Shown: positions 27,340-36,847 of the stretch, in pieces
Numbering within the stretch: the stretch's first letter is position 1
Layout of the letters: every line of letters begins with the position of its first letter
NCBI RefSeq assembly: GCF_007754155.1
Contig: NZ_CP037423.1
Coordinates: 1,612,001 to 1,676,000 of the forward strand
Reading direction: 5' to 3'
Source: Stieleria neptunia
Lineage (GTDB): Bacteria > Planctomycetota > Planctomycetia > Pirellulales > Pirellulaceae
DNA length: 64,000 bases
Program-made: the position numbers and the translations under genes
Notes under the pieces: model-generated
The model's input: only the letters and a program-made list of their open reading frames with translations
Told to the model about the DNA's origin: nothing
Database searches by the model: none

Positions 27340-28440
27340 TCAAATCGGCTCCGATTCCAAAGTGTCCACCAAAGGAACCGTGCGTTGTTCTCGGGCGCTG
27401 AGCACGGCGGAGTCGACGATCTGCTGGCCGATACGGCTGATCCGGGTGGACAACGGACCGTCGATTTGGCGGTTCGTTCGAATCACGTCCACCATGTATT
27501 GAATCGGATTTTGCAGCGGTGCCGCCAACGGGGCCGGTTCAATCAACTGGCCTGCCGGGCAATCACGTGTCTGTACCCGCATCGACGTGTCATAGTCGTA
27601 GCTGGAAATCGTTCCTTCGGTGCCGACCAGGACAAAGCCGCACTTGGGTTGCGGTTGATGCGTCCAGGGGTCGGTGAAGGTGCCCCAACGGGTCTCGAAC
27701 TTGGAGAGCCCGGTTTCATAGCGAGCCACGACGACGCTGTGTTCGTCGACCTCCAATCCGGCGGGGCGATCGACCATCGCGGTGACTTCGATCGGTCGCC
27801 GCCCATCCATGTACCAGGTTCCCAGCGTTGTTCCGTAACCGAGGTAATCGAGCAACGATCCCCCGCCGTGACTTTGCTTGTAAAACCAGCTGGTCGGTTT
27901 GGCTTGGTCGACCTGCTCGGCCGTCCGTTCGACTTTGTCGGCCACGTGCCAGAGCGGACCGCGGTTGCCGCCATAGTAGTGCACCTCAATGCACTGCCCG
28001 ATGCGTCCCTCGTCGATCAAGCGTTTGGCCATCCGGTGAGACGCGACCCAGGCCAAGGGCCAATTGATCGCCAAGCGGACGTCGGCAGCCCGGCAGGCGG
28101 CGATCATCCTGTCGGCTTCGGCCAGTGATCCGGCGAACGGCTTTTCGACCAACAGGTCACAGCCGAACGGCGCGATCCGTTCGACCCAGTCACCATGTTT
28201 GGACGCCGCCGGACACAAGATCGCCAAGTCAGCCGAGGTCGCATCAAACAACGTTTGCGGATCACTGTGCACCCGGTCCTGCGGAATCTGGAACGTGTTG
28301 ATCGCATCCCGCATCCGTTCGGGATGTTCATCACAGATCCCCACCAGTTCCACCTCCGGATGCTCGTGCGCCATCCGCAACAGATCCCCCATGTGAAAAT
28401 GATCAAAATTGATTCCAACAACTTTCATGCGGTCGCTCAT
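27340..28440 (-). CDS. Gfo/Idh/MocA-family oxidoreductase
   Basis: A 366-residue protein. Of two close ATGs, 28440 is chosen since AGGAG lies 10 nt ahead of it and only 2-3 nt ahead of 28446. The N-terminus is a Rossmann-like strand-helix (KVVGINFDHFHMGDLLRMA) in which the usual GxGxxG is replaced by GINFDHF, then LVGICDEHPERM and DLAILCPAASKHGDW. The EKPFAGS motif with the family's conserved Lys is at about residue 105. Members use NAD(P) to oxidise or reduce sugars and polyols; planctomycetes have many paralogues. The altered nucleotide-binding loop is common in some of these paralogues, so cofactor use should not be assumed. It is divergent from the MarR gene. Confidence 0.85.
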   Translation of the reverse strand: MSDRMKVVGINFDHFHMGDLLRMAHEHPEVELVGICDEHPERMRDAINTFQIPQDRVHSDPQTLFDATSADLAILCPAASKHGDWVERIAPFGCDLLVEKPFAGSLAEADRMIAACRAADVRLAINWPLAWVASHRMAKRLIDEGRIGQCIEVHYYGGNRGPLWHVADKVERTAEQVDQAKPTSWFYKQSHGGGSLLDYLGYGTTLGTWYMDGRRPIEVTAMVDRPAGLEVDEHSVVVARYETGLSKFETRWGTFTDPWTHQPQPKCGFVLVGTEGTISSYDYDTSMRVQTRDCPAGQLIEPAPLAAPLQNPIQYMVDVIRTNRQIDGPLSTRISRIGQQIVDSAVLSAREQRTVPLVDTLESEPI

Positions 28441-28635
28441 CACCATCGCTCCTGGTTGACGAAAGGGGTGTCGTTCGGGGCCGGATTGTAGCTCACCGCG
28501 ATCATCCCGTTCACAGTTCGGGTTTCAAGGCTCGGGTTTCAAGGCTTGGGCAACGATGGAATCAGGGCTGGGTCGGATCCTCGCGAAAACCGCCAAAGCG
28601 GGGCGCAAAGACTTGACAGGCGATTGTGCCGCAAC

Positions 28636-28656
28636 GCTAATAGTTAGCAGGCTAAC
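28636..28656. promoter_or_regulatory. SlyA/MarR-type operator ahead of the efflux operon
   Basis: The perfect palindrome GTTAGC-AG-GCTAAC (28643-28656) contains TTAGCAGGCTAA, which differs at one base from the SlyA consensus TTAGCAAGCTAA. A third half-site, GCTAA at 28636-28640, forms an overlapping palindrome GCTAATAGTTAGC. The site is 29 nt upstream of the GTG start of the MarR gene, where autoregulation is expected. Confidence 0.65.
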
Positions 28657-28684
28657 GAATTGTCTCGGCTCCGGAGTTCGGCCC

Positions 28685-29143
28685 GTGTTGGACTATGATT
28701 TTGACGAGAGCATCGGTTACTGGCTGACCGTGACGACGCAGCGTTACCACCGCGCCTTCAACGACGCCCTGGTGCCCTACGGGATCACGTTCCGCCAGAG
28801 TCAAGTGCTCGGTTGGCTGGCCTTGGAGGGCGAGCTTTCGCAAGCCGAGTTGGCCGGCAAAATGATGATCGAGCCGCCGACCTTGGTCCGCATTCTCGAT
28901 CGGATGGAACGCGACGGATTGATCCGACGTCGCCCCTGCCCGGCCGATCGTCGCCGCAAGTTGATCGGCGCGACGGCGAAATCGAAGCCGGTTTGGGCCA
29001 AGATCGTCGACTGTGCCAAAGGGATTCGCGCACAGGCCACCGCTGGATTGACCGATCGACAGCAAGCCACGCTCAAGAAGCTGCTCGGCCGGGTCCATGA
29101 AAATCTGTTGCTGCAACCGCCGGCGGAGCTGTCCGACCGATAG
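28685..29143 (+). CDS. MarR/SlyA-family transcriptional regulator
   Basis: A 152-residue protein from the GTG at 28685, which has GGAG at about 8-9 nt and gives the usual MarR length; the frame is open to 28556 but lacks a better start. A winged helix-turn-helix is clear: FRQSQVLGWLALEGELSQAELAGKMMIEPPTLVRILDRMERDGLIRRRPCPADRRRKLI. Outer helices for dimerisation flank it (SIGYWLTVTTQRYHRAF and the C-terminal LKKLLGRVHENLLL). It is the first gene of a likely operon with an RND adaptor and pump. It probably represses the operon until a small ligand binds; the ligand is unknown. Confidence 0.9.
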   Translation: MLDYDFDESIGYWLTVTTQRYHRAFNDALVPYGITFRQSQVLGWLALEGELSQAELAGKMMIEPPTLVRILDRMERDGLIRRRPCPADRRRKLIGATAKSKPVWAKIVDCAKGIRAQATAGLTDRQQATLKKLLGRVHENLLLQPPAELSDR

Positions 29144-29218
29144 CCGACGACACCTTCCCCGCCACCGTCGACGTCGGCATGTTGCCTGTTGTATGACGCA
29201 TCCGAATTGTCCGAGCTG

Positions 29219-30553
29219 ATGAATATGAAACCCTCTTGTGTCTTTCGTCTCGCCCTGTTCTTGCTCGCCCCATTCTTGATGGCGGTGACTGCCGGCGTTC
29301 ACGACGCGCACGCCCAACAGCCGCCGCCTGCGCCGGTGGCCGTCGCCGACGTGGTGCAGATGGATGTCTCTGCCGGCCAAGCGTTTGTGGCCACCGTGAT
29401 GCCGCTCAAACGTGCCATCGTGGGCAGTGCCGTGGACGGACGGGTGGTCGAATTGGTCGTTCACGAAGGGGAACGCGTCGCCAAGGGCGCGCCACTGGCC
29501 AAGTTGCTGACCGCGACGATCGAATTGGAACTCGCCGCCGCCGAAGCCGAATTGGATCTGCGAAATCAAGAACTCGCCGAACTGGAGGCAGGGTCGCGGC
29601 GCAACGAAATTGAACAAGCCAAGGCCAAGATGTTGGGAGCCAAGGCCGACATGGATTTCGGCCGGGCGCAGCTGACGCGTTTGCAACAATTGCGGACATC
29701 GAATTCCGCATCGCCGGAAGAATTTGAACAGGTCAAGGCTCGGGCCAGTCAGTCCGAGCAGGTCTACCAGGAGCTCAAGGCGGCGCACGATCTGATCGTC
29801 GAAGGGCCGCGTCCGGAGCGAATCGCCCAGGCGCGGGCACAGGTCGCTTTTCAGCAAGCGATGGTGGACCGCATCAAGGACCGGATCAAAAAGTACACCG
29901 TCATGTCGCGGTTTGACGGTTACGTGGTCGCCGAGCACGTCGACGAAGGGACGTGGGTACAAAGTGGCGACCCGGTGATGGAGGTGGTGGCGTTGGACGA
30001 AGTCGAAGTCTACGCCTATGTCGTCGAGCAGCATGCCGCACACATCAAACCGGGGACGACCGTCCGCGTCGATGTGCCCGCGCTGCCGGGAGAAATCGTC
30101 ACCGGCGAGATCACCACCGTCATTCCGCAAGCCGATGCAAAGTCCAGGACCTTTCCCGTCAAAATTCGCGTCAAGAACACGATCACCGACGACGGGCCGC
30201 TGCTCAAGGCGGGGATGTATGCCCGCGTCGAATTGCCGATCGGCCCGAAACAGAGTGCGATCATGGTGCCCAAGAACGCGTTGGTCTTGGGAGGCCCTCG
30301 ACCGCTGGTCTACGTCGTCGACGGCGGCGATCAGGGTGGCGGCAGCGTGCGTCCGGTCCCGATCGAGGTCGGCGTCGCGATGCCGAATCTGATCCAAGCC
30401 ATCGGGCCGCTCGAAGCGGGACAGCGGGTCGTCGTGGAAGGGAATGAACGTTTGCGGCCGGGACAACGTGTCGTGATCTCACGCGTCGTGGAGCCTCAAT
30501 CTCAGCCCGCCCCGAACGAATCAAACAGAGGCAACGAGCATGGCACTGATTGA
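29219..30553 (+). CDS. RND efflux periplasmic adaptor (HlyD/MexA type)
   Basis: A 444-residue membrane-fusion protein. The ATG at 29219 (or 29225) opens a signal peptide (RLALFLLAPFLMAVTAGVHDAHA). Then comes a lipoyl-like half (GSAVDGRVVELVVHEGERVAKGAPL), a long alpha-helical hairpin (residues about 100-210, rich in Ala, Glu and Gln), the second lipoyl half (YTVMSRFDGYVVAEHVDEGTWV) and beta-barrel/membrane-proximal domains (GTTVRVDVPALPG, KNALVLGGPRPLVYVV). It links an inner-membrane RND pump with an outer-membrane channel. Its end overlaps the pump gene by 14 nt, pointing to translational coupling. No TolC-like channel gene is in this window. Confidence 0.9.
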   Translation: MNMKPSCVFRLALFLLAPFLMAVTAGVHDAHAQQPPPAPVAVADVVQMDVSAGQAFVATVMPLKRAIVGSAVDGRVVELVVHEGERVAKGAPLAKLLTATIELELAAAEAELDLRNQELAELEAGSRRNEIEQAKAKMLGAKADMDFGRAQLTRLQQLRTSNSASPEEFEQVKARASQSEQVYQELKAAHDLIVEGPRPERIAQARAQVAFQQAMVDRIKDRIKKYTVMSRFDGYVVAEHVDEGTWVQSGDPVMEVVALDEVEVYAYVVEQHAAHIKPGTTVRVDVPALPGEIVTGEITTVIPQADAKSRTFPVKIRVKNTITDDGPLLKAGMYARVELPIGPKQSAIMVPKNALVLGGPRPLVYVVDGGDQGGGSVRPVPIEVGVAMPNLIQAIGPLEAGQRVVVEGNERLRPGQRVVISRVVEPQSQPAPNESNRGNEHGTD

Positions 30554-33500
30554 AGCCTTCGTCAAAAATCCGGTCAAAGTCAGCGTCGCCGTTTTATTGG
30601 TCTCCCTATTCGGTGTCGTCGCACTGACGCGGATGCCGATGCAATTGACGCCCGAAGTCCAGATCCCCACGATCACCATCGAGACCACTTGGCCCGGAGC
30701 GAGCCCGCAGGAGGTGGAGCAAGAGATCACGATGGAGCAGGAGGAACAGCTCAAGAGCGTCGAAGGTGTCACGAAGATGACGTCCGAGAGCGCGGATTCC
30801 AAAGGCACCATCACGCTCGAGTTCTTGGTCGGCACCAACATGGAGGAGGCCTTGTTGAAGGTCAACAGCCGGCTGCAACAGGTGCCCGAGTATCCCGAGG
30901 ATTCCGACGAACCGGTGATCACGACGGCCAATGCCTCCGACCGGCCGATCGCCTGGTTCATCTTGAGCACGCGTCGACCGACCGACGAACAGTTCCAGGC
31001 ATTTGAAGCCCGGCATCCCGAACTGGTCGAAAAACTCGCGCCGGCACGCCACGCCCACAACGTGGGGCTGGTCATGTTGCGGCTGCGGTTGTTGGCCCAG
31101 GAACACCCCGAGGTTAAGGAACTGTTGCCGCCGGATGATCTGGACGTGACCAAGCTGAGACGGTTTGCCGAAGACGAAATCGAAGCCCGTTTTGAACGGG
31201 TTCCCGGCGTTTCCCAATCCAACGTGATCGGCGGTTTGGAAGACGAATTGCAGGTGATCGTCGATCCCGAAAAACTGGCCGCCAGACAATTGACGTTGGC
31301 CGATGTCCGCAACGTCTTGCAGGGGCAAAACAAAGACACGTCGGCGGGAGATTTTTGGGAGGGCAAACGGCGTTGGGTCGTCCGCGCGATGGGCCAATTC
31401 CGCAGCCCCGAACAGGTCGAGCAACAGTTGTTGTCGGTCACGGCCGGGGCACCCGTCTTTGTCCGCGATGTCGCCAAAGTTGAATTGGGTTACAAAAAGC
31501 CCGACGGATTGGTGCGGCGATTCGGCGAGTCCAGCATCGCGATCAACTGTTTGCGCGAAACCGATGCCAACGTGTTGGACGTGATGGAGGGTTTGCGCGC
31601 CGCCAATCAAGACATCGACGAAAACATCTTGGAGCCGCGGGGGCTGCAGCTGACTCAGGTCTACGACGAAACGGAGTACATTTATTCGTCGATCGAGTTG
31701 GTGCAACAAAACATCTTCATCGGCGGTGCGTTGACGATGATCGTGTTGATGCTGTTTTTGCACTTGGGTGTGCGGACGATCGTAACGATCCCGCTGATCG
31801 TCGCAAGCTCGTTGGCGGCGGCCTATCTGTCGCCACTGTTCTTTTTGATCTGTATCGCGATCATTCTGGTCGCCGGGTTTTGGTTCGCCCGCGGCGCGTT
31901 GGTGGTCGCGTTGGCGATCCCGACCAGTATCATCGCTTCGTTCCTGGTGCTGGGCGTGCTGGGCCGATCGTTGAACGTGATCAGCTTGGCCGGGTTGGCG
32001 TTCGCGGTGGGCATGTTGGTCGACAACGCGGTGGTGGTGCTGGAGAACGTGTACCGGCATTTTAAATCGGGCGAATCCGCGGTCACCGCCGCCGTGCGGG
32101 GAACCCAAGAGGTCTGGGGCGCGATCGCCGCTTCGACGATCACGACGATTGCCGTGTTCTTGCCCATCGTCTTCGTTCAGGAAGAAGCCGGGCAGTTGTT
32201 TCGCGATATCGCGCTGGCGATCAGCGCCGCGGTCGCGCTGTCGTTGGTGATCTCGATGTCGGTGATTCCGACCGCGGCATCGCGGCTGTTTCAATCCCAG
32301 CCCGATCGAGACGCCCCGTCGGGGCAGACGCCGCCGCCGCAAAACACCAATCGCATCACGCAATTCATTCTGTGGCCGGTCAATGCGTTTGGCGAAACCT
32401 TTGTTCGCGGCACGGTCGGATTCAACGACTGGATCCAACGCGGCACGTTGCGGCGGCTTGGTGTGGCCGCTGCGTTGGTCCTGATGGCACTCGGAATCAG
32501 TTGGTCGTTTTGGCCCAAGGTCGAGTATCTGCCGACCGGAAACCGCAACCTGGTGTTCGGGATCCTGTTGCCGCCGCCGGGATACAACCTGGATCAGTTG
32601 ACCGCGGCCGGCAAGACTGTGGAAACCGCACTGCGCCCCTACTGGGATGTGGATCCCGAAAGCGCCGAAGCCGCCGCCTTGGACTTTCCCGCCATCGGCG
32701 ACTTTTTCTTTGTCGCCCGTGGACGGCAGGTGTTCATGGGCATTCGGGCCTACGATGGACAGCGTGCCGGTGAACTCGTTCCGCTGGTGCAGCAGGTCGG
32801 CGCTTCGATGCCGGGAACCTTTGCCGTCGCCAAACAATCAAGTCTGTTCGAACAAGGGTTGACCGCCGGCCGAACGATCGAGATCGAGATCACCGGACCG
32901 GACTTGATCAAGTTGGTCGCGTTGGGGGGACAAACGATCGGCAAGGTCAAACAGATCATGCCGACCGCTCAGGCACGGCCGATTCCGAGCCTGGATTTGT
33001 CCAGCCCGGAAATCCACATCACGCCCAAATTGGTCCAGGCGGCCGAGATGGGTGTCAGCAGTCGTGACCTCGGGTTTTCGGCCAACTGTCTGATCGACGG
33101 TGCGTATGCCGGCGATTATTACCTGGACGGAAAGAAGATTGACCTGACGATCGTGGGTGAACTGGAATACGCCGACACGACGCAAGAGATTCAAGCGTTG
33201 CCGATCGCGACGCCGGGTGGACAGCTGATTCCGCTCGCGGCCCTCGCCGACGTCGATTTGGCCAGCGGCCCCGAACAGGTCAATCACCGCGAACGCGTCC
33301 GCGCGATCACGATCGAAGTCTCTCCACCACCCGAAGTCGCGTTGGAAGATGCGATGGCACAAATCAAACGCGAGATCGTCGATCCACTGACCGAAAGCGG
33401 CCAACTCGGGGGCGGCTATCAAGTCAATTTGGCCGGGACGGCGGACAAATTGAGCAAGATGCAGACGACGTTCTTGGGCCAATGGTCGGGCTGGAATCTT

Positions 33501-34235
33501 GACAGCTTGCTCAGCGTGTTGACCAGCCAGTTTGTGTTGGTGATCCTGATCACGTACCTGCTGATGGCGGCATTGTTCGAATCGTGGCTGTACCCGTTGG
33601 TGATTATTTTGACGGTGCCGCTGGGGGCGGTCGGGGGCATTCTGGGGCTGAACCTGTTGAATGTCTATCTGTCGATGACCGGACAGTTGACGCAACAACT
33701 GGACATTTTGACGATGCTCGGTTTCGTGATCCTGGTCGGTACGGTGGTCAATAATCCGATTCTGATCGTGCACCAGTCGCTCAATCATATGCGCGAGGAC
33801 GGCATGTCGCCGCGGGGGGCGATTCTGGAGAGCGTGCGGACCCGGATTCGCCCGATCTTCATGACGACGTTGACCACGGTGCTGGGGTTGTTCCCGTTGG
33901 TTCTGTTCCCCGGTGCAGGCAGCGAACTGTACCGCGGATTGGGGAGCGTCGTGCTCGGCGGTTTGTTGGTGTCCACCATCTTCACGCTGGTGTTGGTGCC
34001 GACACTGTTCAGCTTGCTGTTGGAAGCCAAGGCCGGTTTGACGCGACAGTTGTTTGGCAACCGGGCGGGAACGACATCGCAGTCGGCGGCGTTGCCAAGT
34101 CAGCGGCGAACGGTTCAACTGGTGCAGCCGGGGGAACCGACGACGCAGGATGCTGATTCATCGTGTGATCGACCGACCGACGACCGCGTTCACCAGCCCG
34201 CATCATCGACCCCGGCTTCACAGGATGATCGATAG
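30540..34235 (+). CDS. RND-family efflux permease (AcrB/HAE1 type) with an extra membrane insertion
   Basis: A 1,231-residue inner-membrane pump, longer than the usual 1,030-1,070. The N-terminus (FVKNPVKVSVAVLLVSLFGVVALTRMP) is span 1. The porter domain starts with TIETTWPGASPQEVEQEI. The proton-relay segment GLAFAVGMLVDNAVVVLENVYRH lies near residues 480-505, and the later GFVILVGTVVNNPILIVHQSLN is the second-half counterpart, with NN in place of the first half's DN. A hydrophobic insert (IPLIVASSLAAAYLSPLFFLICIAIILVAGFWFARG, about residues 415-450) sits between spans 2 and 3, and the porter domain carries an added helical stretch near residues 160-205. The last 60 residues are disordered. 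It should export drugs or lipophilic compounds using the proton gradient. Confidence 0.88.
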   Translation: MALIEAFVKNPVKVSVAVLLVSLFGVVALTRMPMQLTPEVQIPTITIETTWPGASPQEVEQEITMEQEEQLKSVEGVTKMTSESADSKGTITLEFLVGTNMEEALLKVNSRLQQVPEYPEDSDEPVITTANASDRPIAWFILSTRRPTDEQFQAFEARHPELVEKLAPARHAHNVGLVMLRLRLLAQEHPEVKELLPPDDLDVTKLRRFAEDEIEARFERVPGVSQSNVIGGLEDELQVIVDPEKLAARQLTLADVRNVLQGQNKDTSAGDFWEGKRRWVVRAMGQFRSPEQVEQQLLSVTAGAPVFVRDVAKVELGYKKPDGLVRRFGESSIAINCLRETDANVLDVMEGLRAANQDIDENILEPRGLQLTQVYDETEYIYSSIELVQQNIFIGGALTMIVLMLFLHLGVRTIVTIPLIVASSLAAAYLSPLFFLICIAIILVAGFWFARGALVVALAIPTSIIASFLVLGVLGRSLNVISLAGLAFAVGMLVDNAVVVLENVYRHFKSGESAVTAAVRGTQEVWGAIAASTITTIAVFLPIVFVQEEAGQLFRDIALAISAAVALSLVISMSVIPTAASRLFQSQPDRDAPSGQTPPPQNTNRITQFILWPVNAFGETFVRGTVGFNDWIQRGTLRRLGVAAALVLMALGISWSFWPKVEYLPTGNRNLVFGILLPPPGYNLDQLTAAGKTVETALRPYWDVDPESAEAAALDFPAIGDFFFVARGRQVFMGIRAYDGQRAGELVPLVQQVGASMPGTFAVAKQSSLFEQGLTAGRTIEIEITGPDLIKLVALGGQTIGKVKQIMPTAQARPIPSLDLSSPEIHITPKLVQAAEMGVSSRDLGFSANCLIDGAYAGDYYLDGKKIDLTIVGELEYADTTQEIQALPIATPGGQLIPLAALADVDLASGPEQVNHRERVRAITIEVSPPPEVALEDAMAQIKREIVDPLTESGQLGGGYQVNLAGTADKLSKMQTTFLGQWSGWNLDSLLSVLTSQFVLVILITYLLMAALFESWLYPLVIILTVPLGAVGGILGLNLLNVYLSMTGQLTQQLDILTMLGFVILVGTVVNNPILIVHQSLNHMREDGMSPRGAILESVRTRIRPIFMTTLTTVLGLFPLVLFPGAGSELYRGLGSVVLGGLLVSTIFTLVLVPTLFSLLLEAKAGLTRQLFGNRAGTTSQSAALPSQRRTVQLVQPGEPTTQDADSSCDRPTDDRVHQPASSTPASQDDR

Positions 34236-34247
34236 CCGCCCGCGTTG

Positions 34248-35066
34248 ATGACCATGACTGGAATTGATTCTCGACACTGCAATGAACTGTTGTCCGATCA
34301 GGACGGTGATTACCGCACCGCCGATGGTCCGAAACGCTGGATGGCGCGGAGTTTTCCGACCGTCAGCTTCTATCGCCAGTTCGCGTGGAATGTGTATCGA
34401 TCCAGTCGGATCGCCCGGCAGGGAAAGTATGGAAACCAACGCTGGAGCGAAACCAGCTTCGAAGTCATGCAGTCTCTCGAATCGGTCGGCGTTCGATTCG
34501 AAGTCACCGGTCTGCGGCACTTGGGCGATCTGACAACACCTTGCGTGTTGATCGGCAACCACATGAGCATGCTGGAGACGATCGTCCTGCCCGCCATCAT
34601 CCAGCCGATTCGCGACGTGACGTTTGTGGTCAAGCAGAGTTTGATGGACTATCCGGTGTTTCGTCACATCTTGCGAACACGCGACCCCATCGCCGTCTCA
34701 CGCGAAAATCCGCGTGAAGACTTCAAGCGGGTGATGACGGAGGGAGCCGAGCGTCTCGCCAAGGGCGTCTCGATCGTCGTGTTTCCCCAGACCACCCGCA
34801 GCGACAGCTTTGATCCGGGCACGTTCAACTCGATCGGTGTCAAACTGGCGGCTCGGGCCAAGGTCCCGGTGGTGCCGATCGCGCTGCAGACCGATGCGTG
34901 GGGGAACGGCAAGTGGATCAAGGATCTCGGTCCGATCGACCCGCGCAAGACGGTTCGATTTGCGTTCGGGGAACCGATCGCCATCGAAGGCCGTGGCGAC
35001 CGGCAGCAACAAGCCGTGATCGACTTTATCGCGACCAAACTGGATCGGTGGAACGCCGGCACGTAG
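34248..35066 (+). CDS. PlsC-type lysophospholipid acyltransferase
   Basis: A 272-residue protein from the ATG at 34248, 12 nt after the pump gene, so probably in the same operon. The acyltransferase motif HX4D appears as HMSMLE (H105, E110) after VLIGN, so the usual Asp is a Glu. Block III is seen as VVFPQTTRS, and RVPVVPIAL-like sequence (KVPVVPIALQTD) closes the active site. There is no obvious membrane span except a hydrophobic start of the domain. It would transfer an acyl chain to a lysophospholipid or a similar acceptor. The link with an efflux pump suggests membrane-lipid adjustment as part of the same response; that is inference. Confidence 0.82.
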   Translation: MTMTGIDSRHCNELLSDQDGDYRTADGPKRWMARSFPTVSFYRQFAWNVYRSSRIARQGKYGNQRWSETSFEVMQSLESVGVRFEVTGLRHLGDLTTPCVLIGNHMSMLETIVLPAIIQPIRDVTFVVKQSLMDYPVFRHILRTRDPIAVSRENPREDFKRVMTEGAERLAKGVSIVVFPQTTRSDSFDPGTFNSIGVKLAARAKVPVVPIALQTDAWGNGKWIKDLGPIDPRKTVRFAFGEPIAIEGRGDRQQQAVIDFIATKLDRWNAGT

Positions 35067-35185
35067 GACGAGAGACTGTTTCCGCGACGACCTGGCCAAC
35101 CCATTTTTTGACCCCTTCCGGCCCACCATTCCGCAAGCCCAGATCCTCGTGCGATCCCCGGCTTGACGAAGGGCACCGACAACGG

Positions 35186-36715
35186 CTATCGCGGGTCCAG
35201 TTTTCGCGACGTTTCGATGTCGCGGCGTGAGGCTTCGGAGTCTTTGTTTTTTTGGTGGGCTTCGCTTCGAAGCGAATACAGATGCGACAGGCTTCGACGT
35301 TGAATGTCTTGCCATCCGGGGTCGCTGATTGGTGGAGCGGCCTCTTCGATTTCGATGGCGCGGGTGAGATGAAAGATGGCGGAATCCATGTCGATGCCTT
35401 GCTGCAGAAATGCCCGCCCCAGCAAGCCGAACACATAGGTGTCCTCCCCTTCGTTCATGATCCAATCATCGAGAATCGCGATGGCTTCGGTGTATTCCTC
35501 CGCGTCGATCAGCAGGTTGGCCAGACTGTTGGACTGTTCGGGGTCCAAGGCGACGTTTTCGCGCGCGTCATCGATGGCCCGTTTGAGGTAGCGTTGATTG
35601 CCGGACGATTCAAACCAGTCGCGATAACAGTCCGATCGCAGCCCGAGCAAGTGGGCCCGCTCGTCATCGTCGCCGGCCCGCTCCATCGCATCATCGAAAT
35701 CGTTCACTGCCTCGTGGAAGCGTTCGTTGAACTGGAAGAACAACGCACGCGCCTGCAATGTATCGACACAGCGGTCGATGCTTACCGCACGATCGTAACT
35801 CTGTTGGGCCAATTCGAATTCGCCGTCACGATCCTGAATCTTTGCCAATTCGATCAAGGCCTCCGGCGAATCGGGCGCTGCGGCCAACGCCATCTCGACG
35901 GCTTGTTTGTTGGCATCGCCATCGTCGGACAGCTTGCCGAGTTCCAGCAGGGGCGCGGGATTGCTGGGGTCAATGCGGTTGGCGATGTCAAAGTAATCGA
36001 TCGCTTCGCGTCGATGGCGGGCCGCCGCGTCGGAATCCCCGTTCCTTTCCGCCGCCCGCATGCTCATCAGTGTCCAGTTCCCGGTGTCGACATATTCATC
36101 CGACCACGCGCGATCGTCTTTGGTCACGTCGTCCAGCGGGATGTTCGGTGGAGCGACCAGAGGCACGTTGAGCGTTGTCGCGAGATGTCGAGCTGCGACT
36201 GCGACCGATCGACAGGCCTGCTCGGTCGAATCACAGCGATACGTCGTCAGCAAGGGGACCAATGGGCCGCCGACAACCAATTGGACTTCGGCGATCTCCG
36301 GGTTCGGATCGGGCTGCGGCGCGATGCGGATTTCCGTCAATTGATCCAGCGGATAGGTGTTTTGGGATCGGTTTCGACGATGCAGAATCGTGCCTTCGTT
36401 CCAGTCGATCACGGTCTCACCGTCGGCCAGCAGCAGATGGCAGGCCAGCACCAAGGCGGCGTAGCATCCCGCCAGAAGGCCGGCGACCACCACGCTGACT
36501 TTCAGCCCCGTCATGGCCGCGTCGTTGATCGCCCCCAGCGCGCCGCCACAGGCGATCAGGCCCAACAGCAAAACCGCGACCAGCACCGTCATGGCGCCCC
36601 ACGGCAACGCACTGGTCCGGACGACCGCTACCCGCACGCCCGGACGCCAATCCGTCGGCGATTCGTCGGTCCCTGAAGCATCAAAATCTGGGGCAGTGAT
36701 CCAAGGGTATTCCAT
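35186..36715 (-). CDS. Membrane protein with TPR domain
   Basis: A 509-residue protein. The ATG at 36715 is chosen because GGGGAGGAAA lies about 9 nt ahead; the open frame to 37189 has no comparable site and would overlap the next gene. Two membrane spans (MTVLVAVLLLGLIACGGAL and VSVVVAGLLAGCYAALVLACHLLL) lie at about residues 41-95. A beta-rich PH-like region follows (TVIDWNEGTILHRRNRSQNTYPLDQLTEIRIA). The second half has TPR repeats: AIDYFDIANRIDPSNPAPLLELGKL, then units around ELAQQSYDRAVSIDRC and HEAVNDFDDAMERAGDD. The function is unknown. Confidence 0.75.
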   Translation of the reverse strand: MEYPWITAPDFDASGTDESPTDWRPGVRVAVVRTSALPWGAMTVLVAVLLLGLIACGGALGAINDAAMTGLKVSVVVAGLLAGCYAALVLACHLLLADGETVIDWNEGTILHRRNRSQNTYPLDQLTEIRIAPQPDPNPEIAEVQLVVGGPLVPLLTTYRCDSTEQACRSVAVAARHLATTLNVPLVAPPNIPLDDVTKDDRAWSDEYVDTGNWTLMSMRAAERNGDSDAAARHRREAIDYFDIANRIDPSNPAPLLELGKLSDDGDANKQAVEMALAAAPDSPEALIELAKIQDRDGEFELAQQSYDRAVSIDRCVDTLQARALFFQFNERFHEAVNDFDDAMERAGDDDERAHLLGLRSDCYRDWFESSGNQRYLKRAIDDARENVALDPEQSNSLANLLIDAEEYTEAIAILDDWIMNEGEDTYVFGLLGRAFLQQGIDMDSAIFHLTRAIEIEEAAPPISDPGWQDIQRRSLSHLYSLRSEAHQKNKDSEASRRDIETSRKLDPR

Positions 36716-36847
36716 CAACTGTTTCCTCCCCATCACGCAACACGACGCCGTCTCAGCTGTCATGATATCCGCCATCGTGTCACCCTTGGCTGAAAAATCC
36801 GCCATGAACGCCATTTGCCCTCGCTTGCCAAAAATACGTCTCTTGCC

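Noticed and set aside
28652..32837. Long minus-strand open frames (604 and 743 codons) opposite the MarR, adaptor and pump genes
   Set aside because: Translations are His/Arg/Gln-rich without any domain, typical of antisense shadow in GC-rich genes; the plus-strand genes have clear domains.
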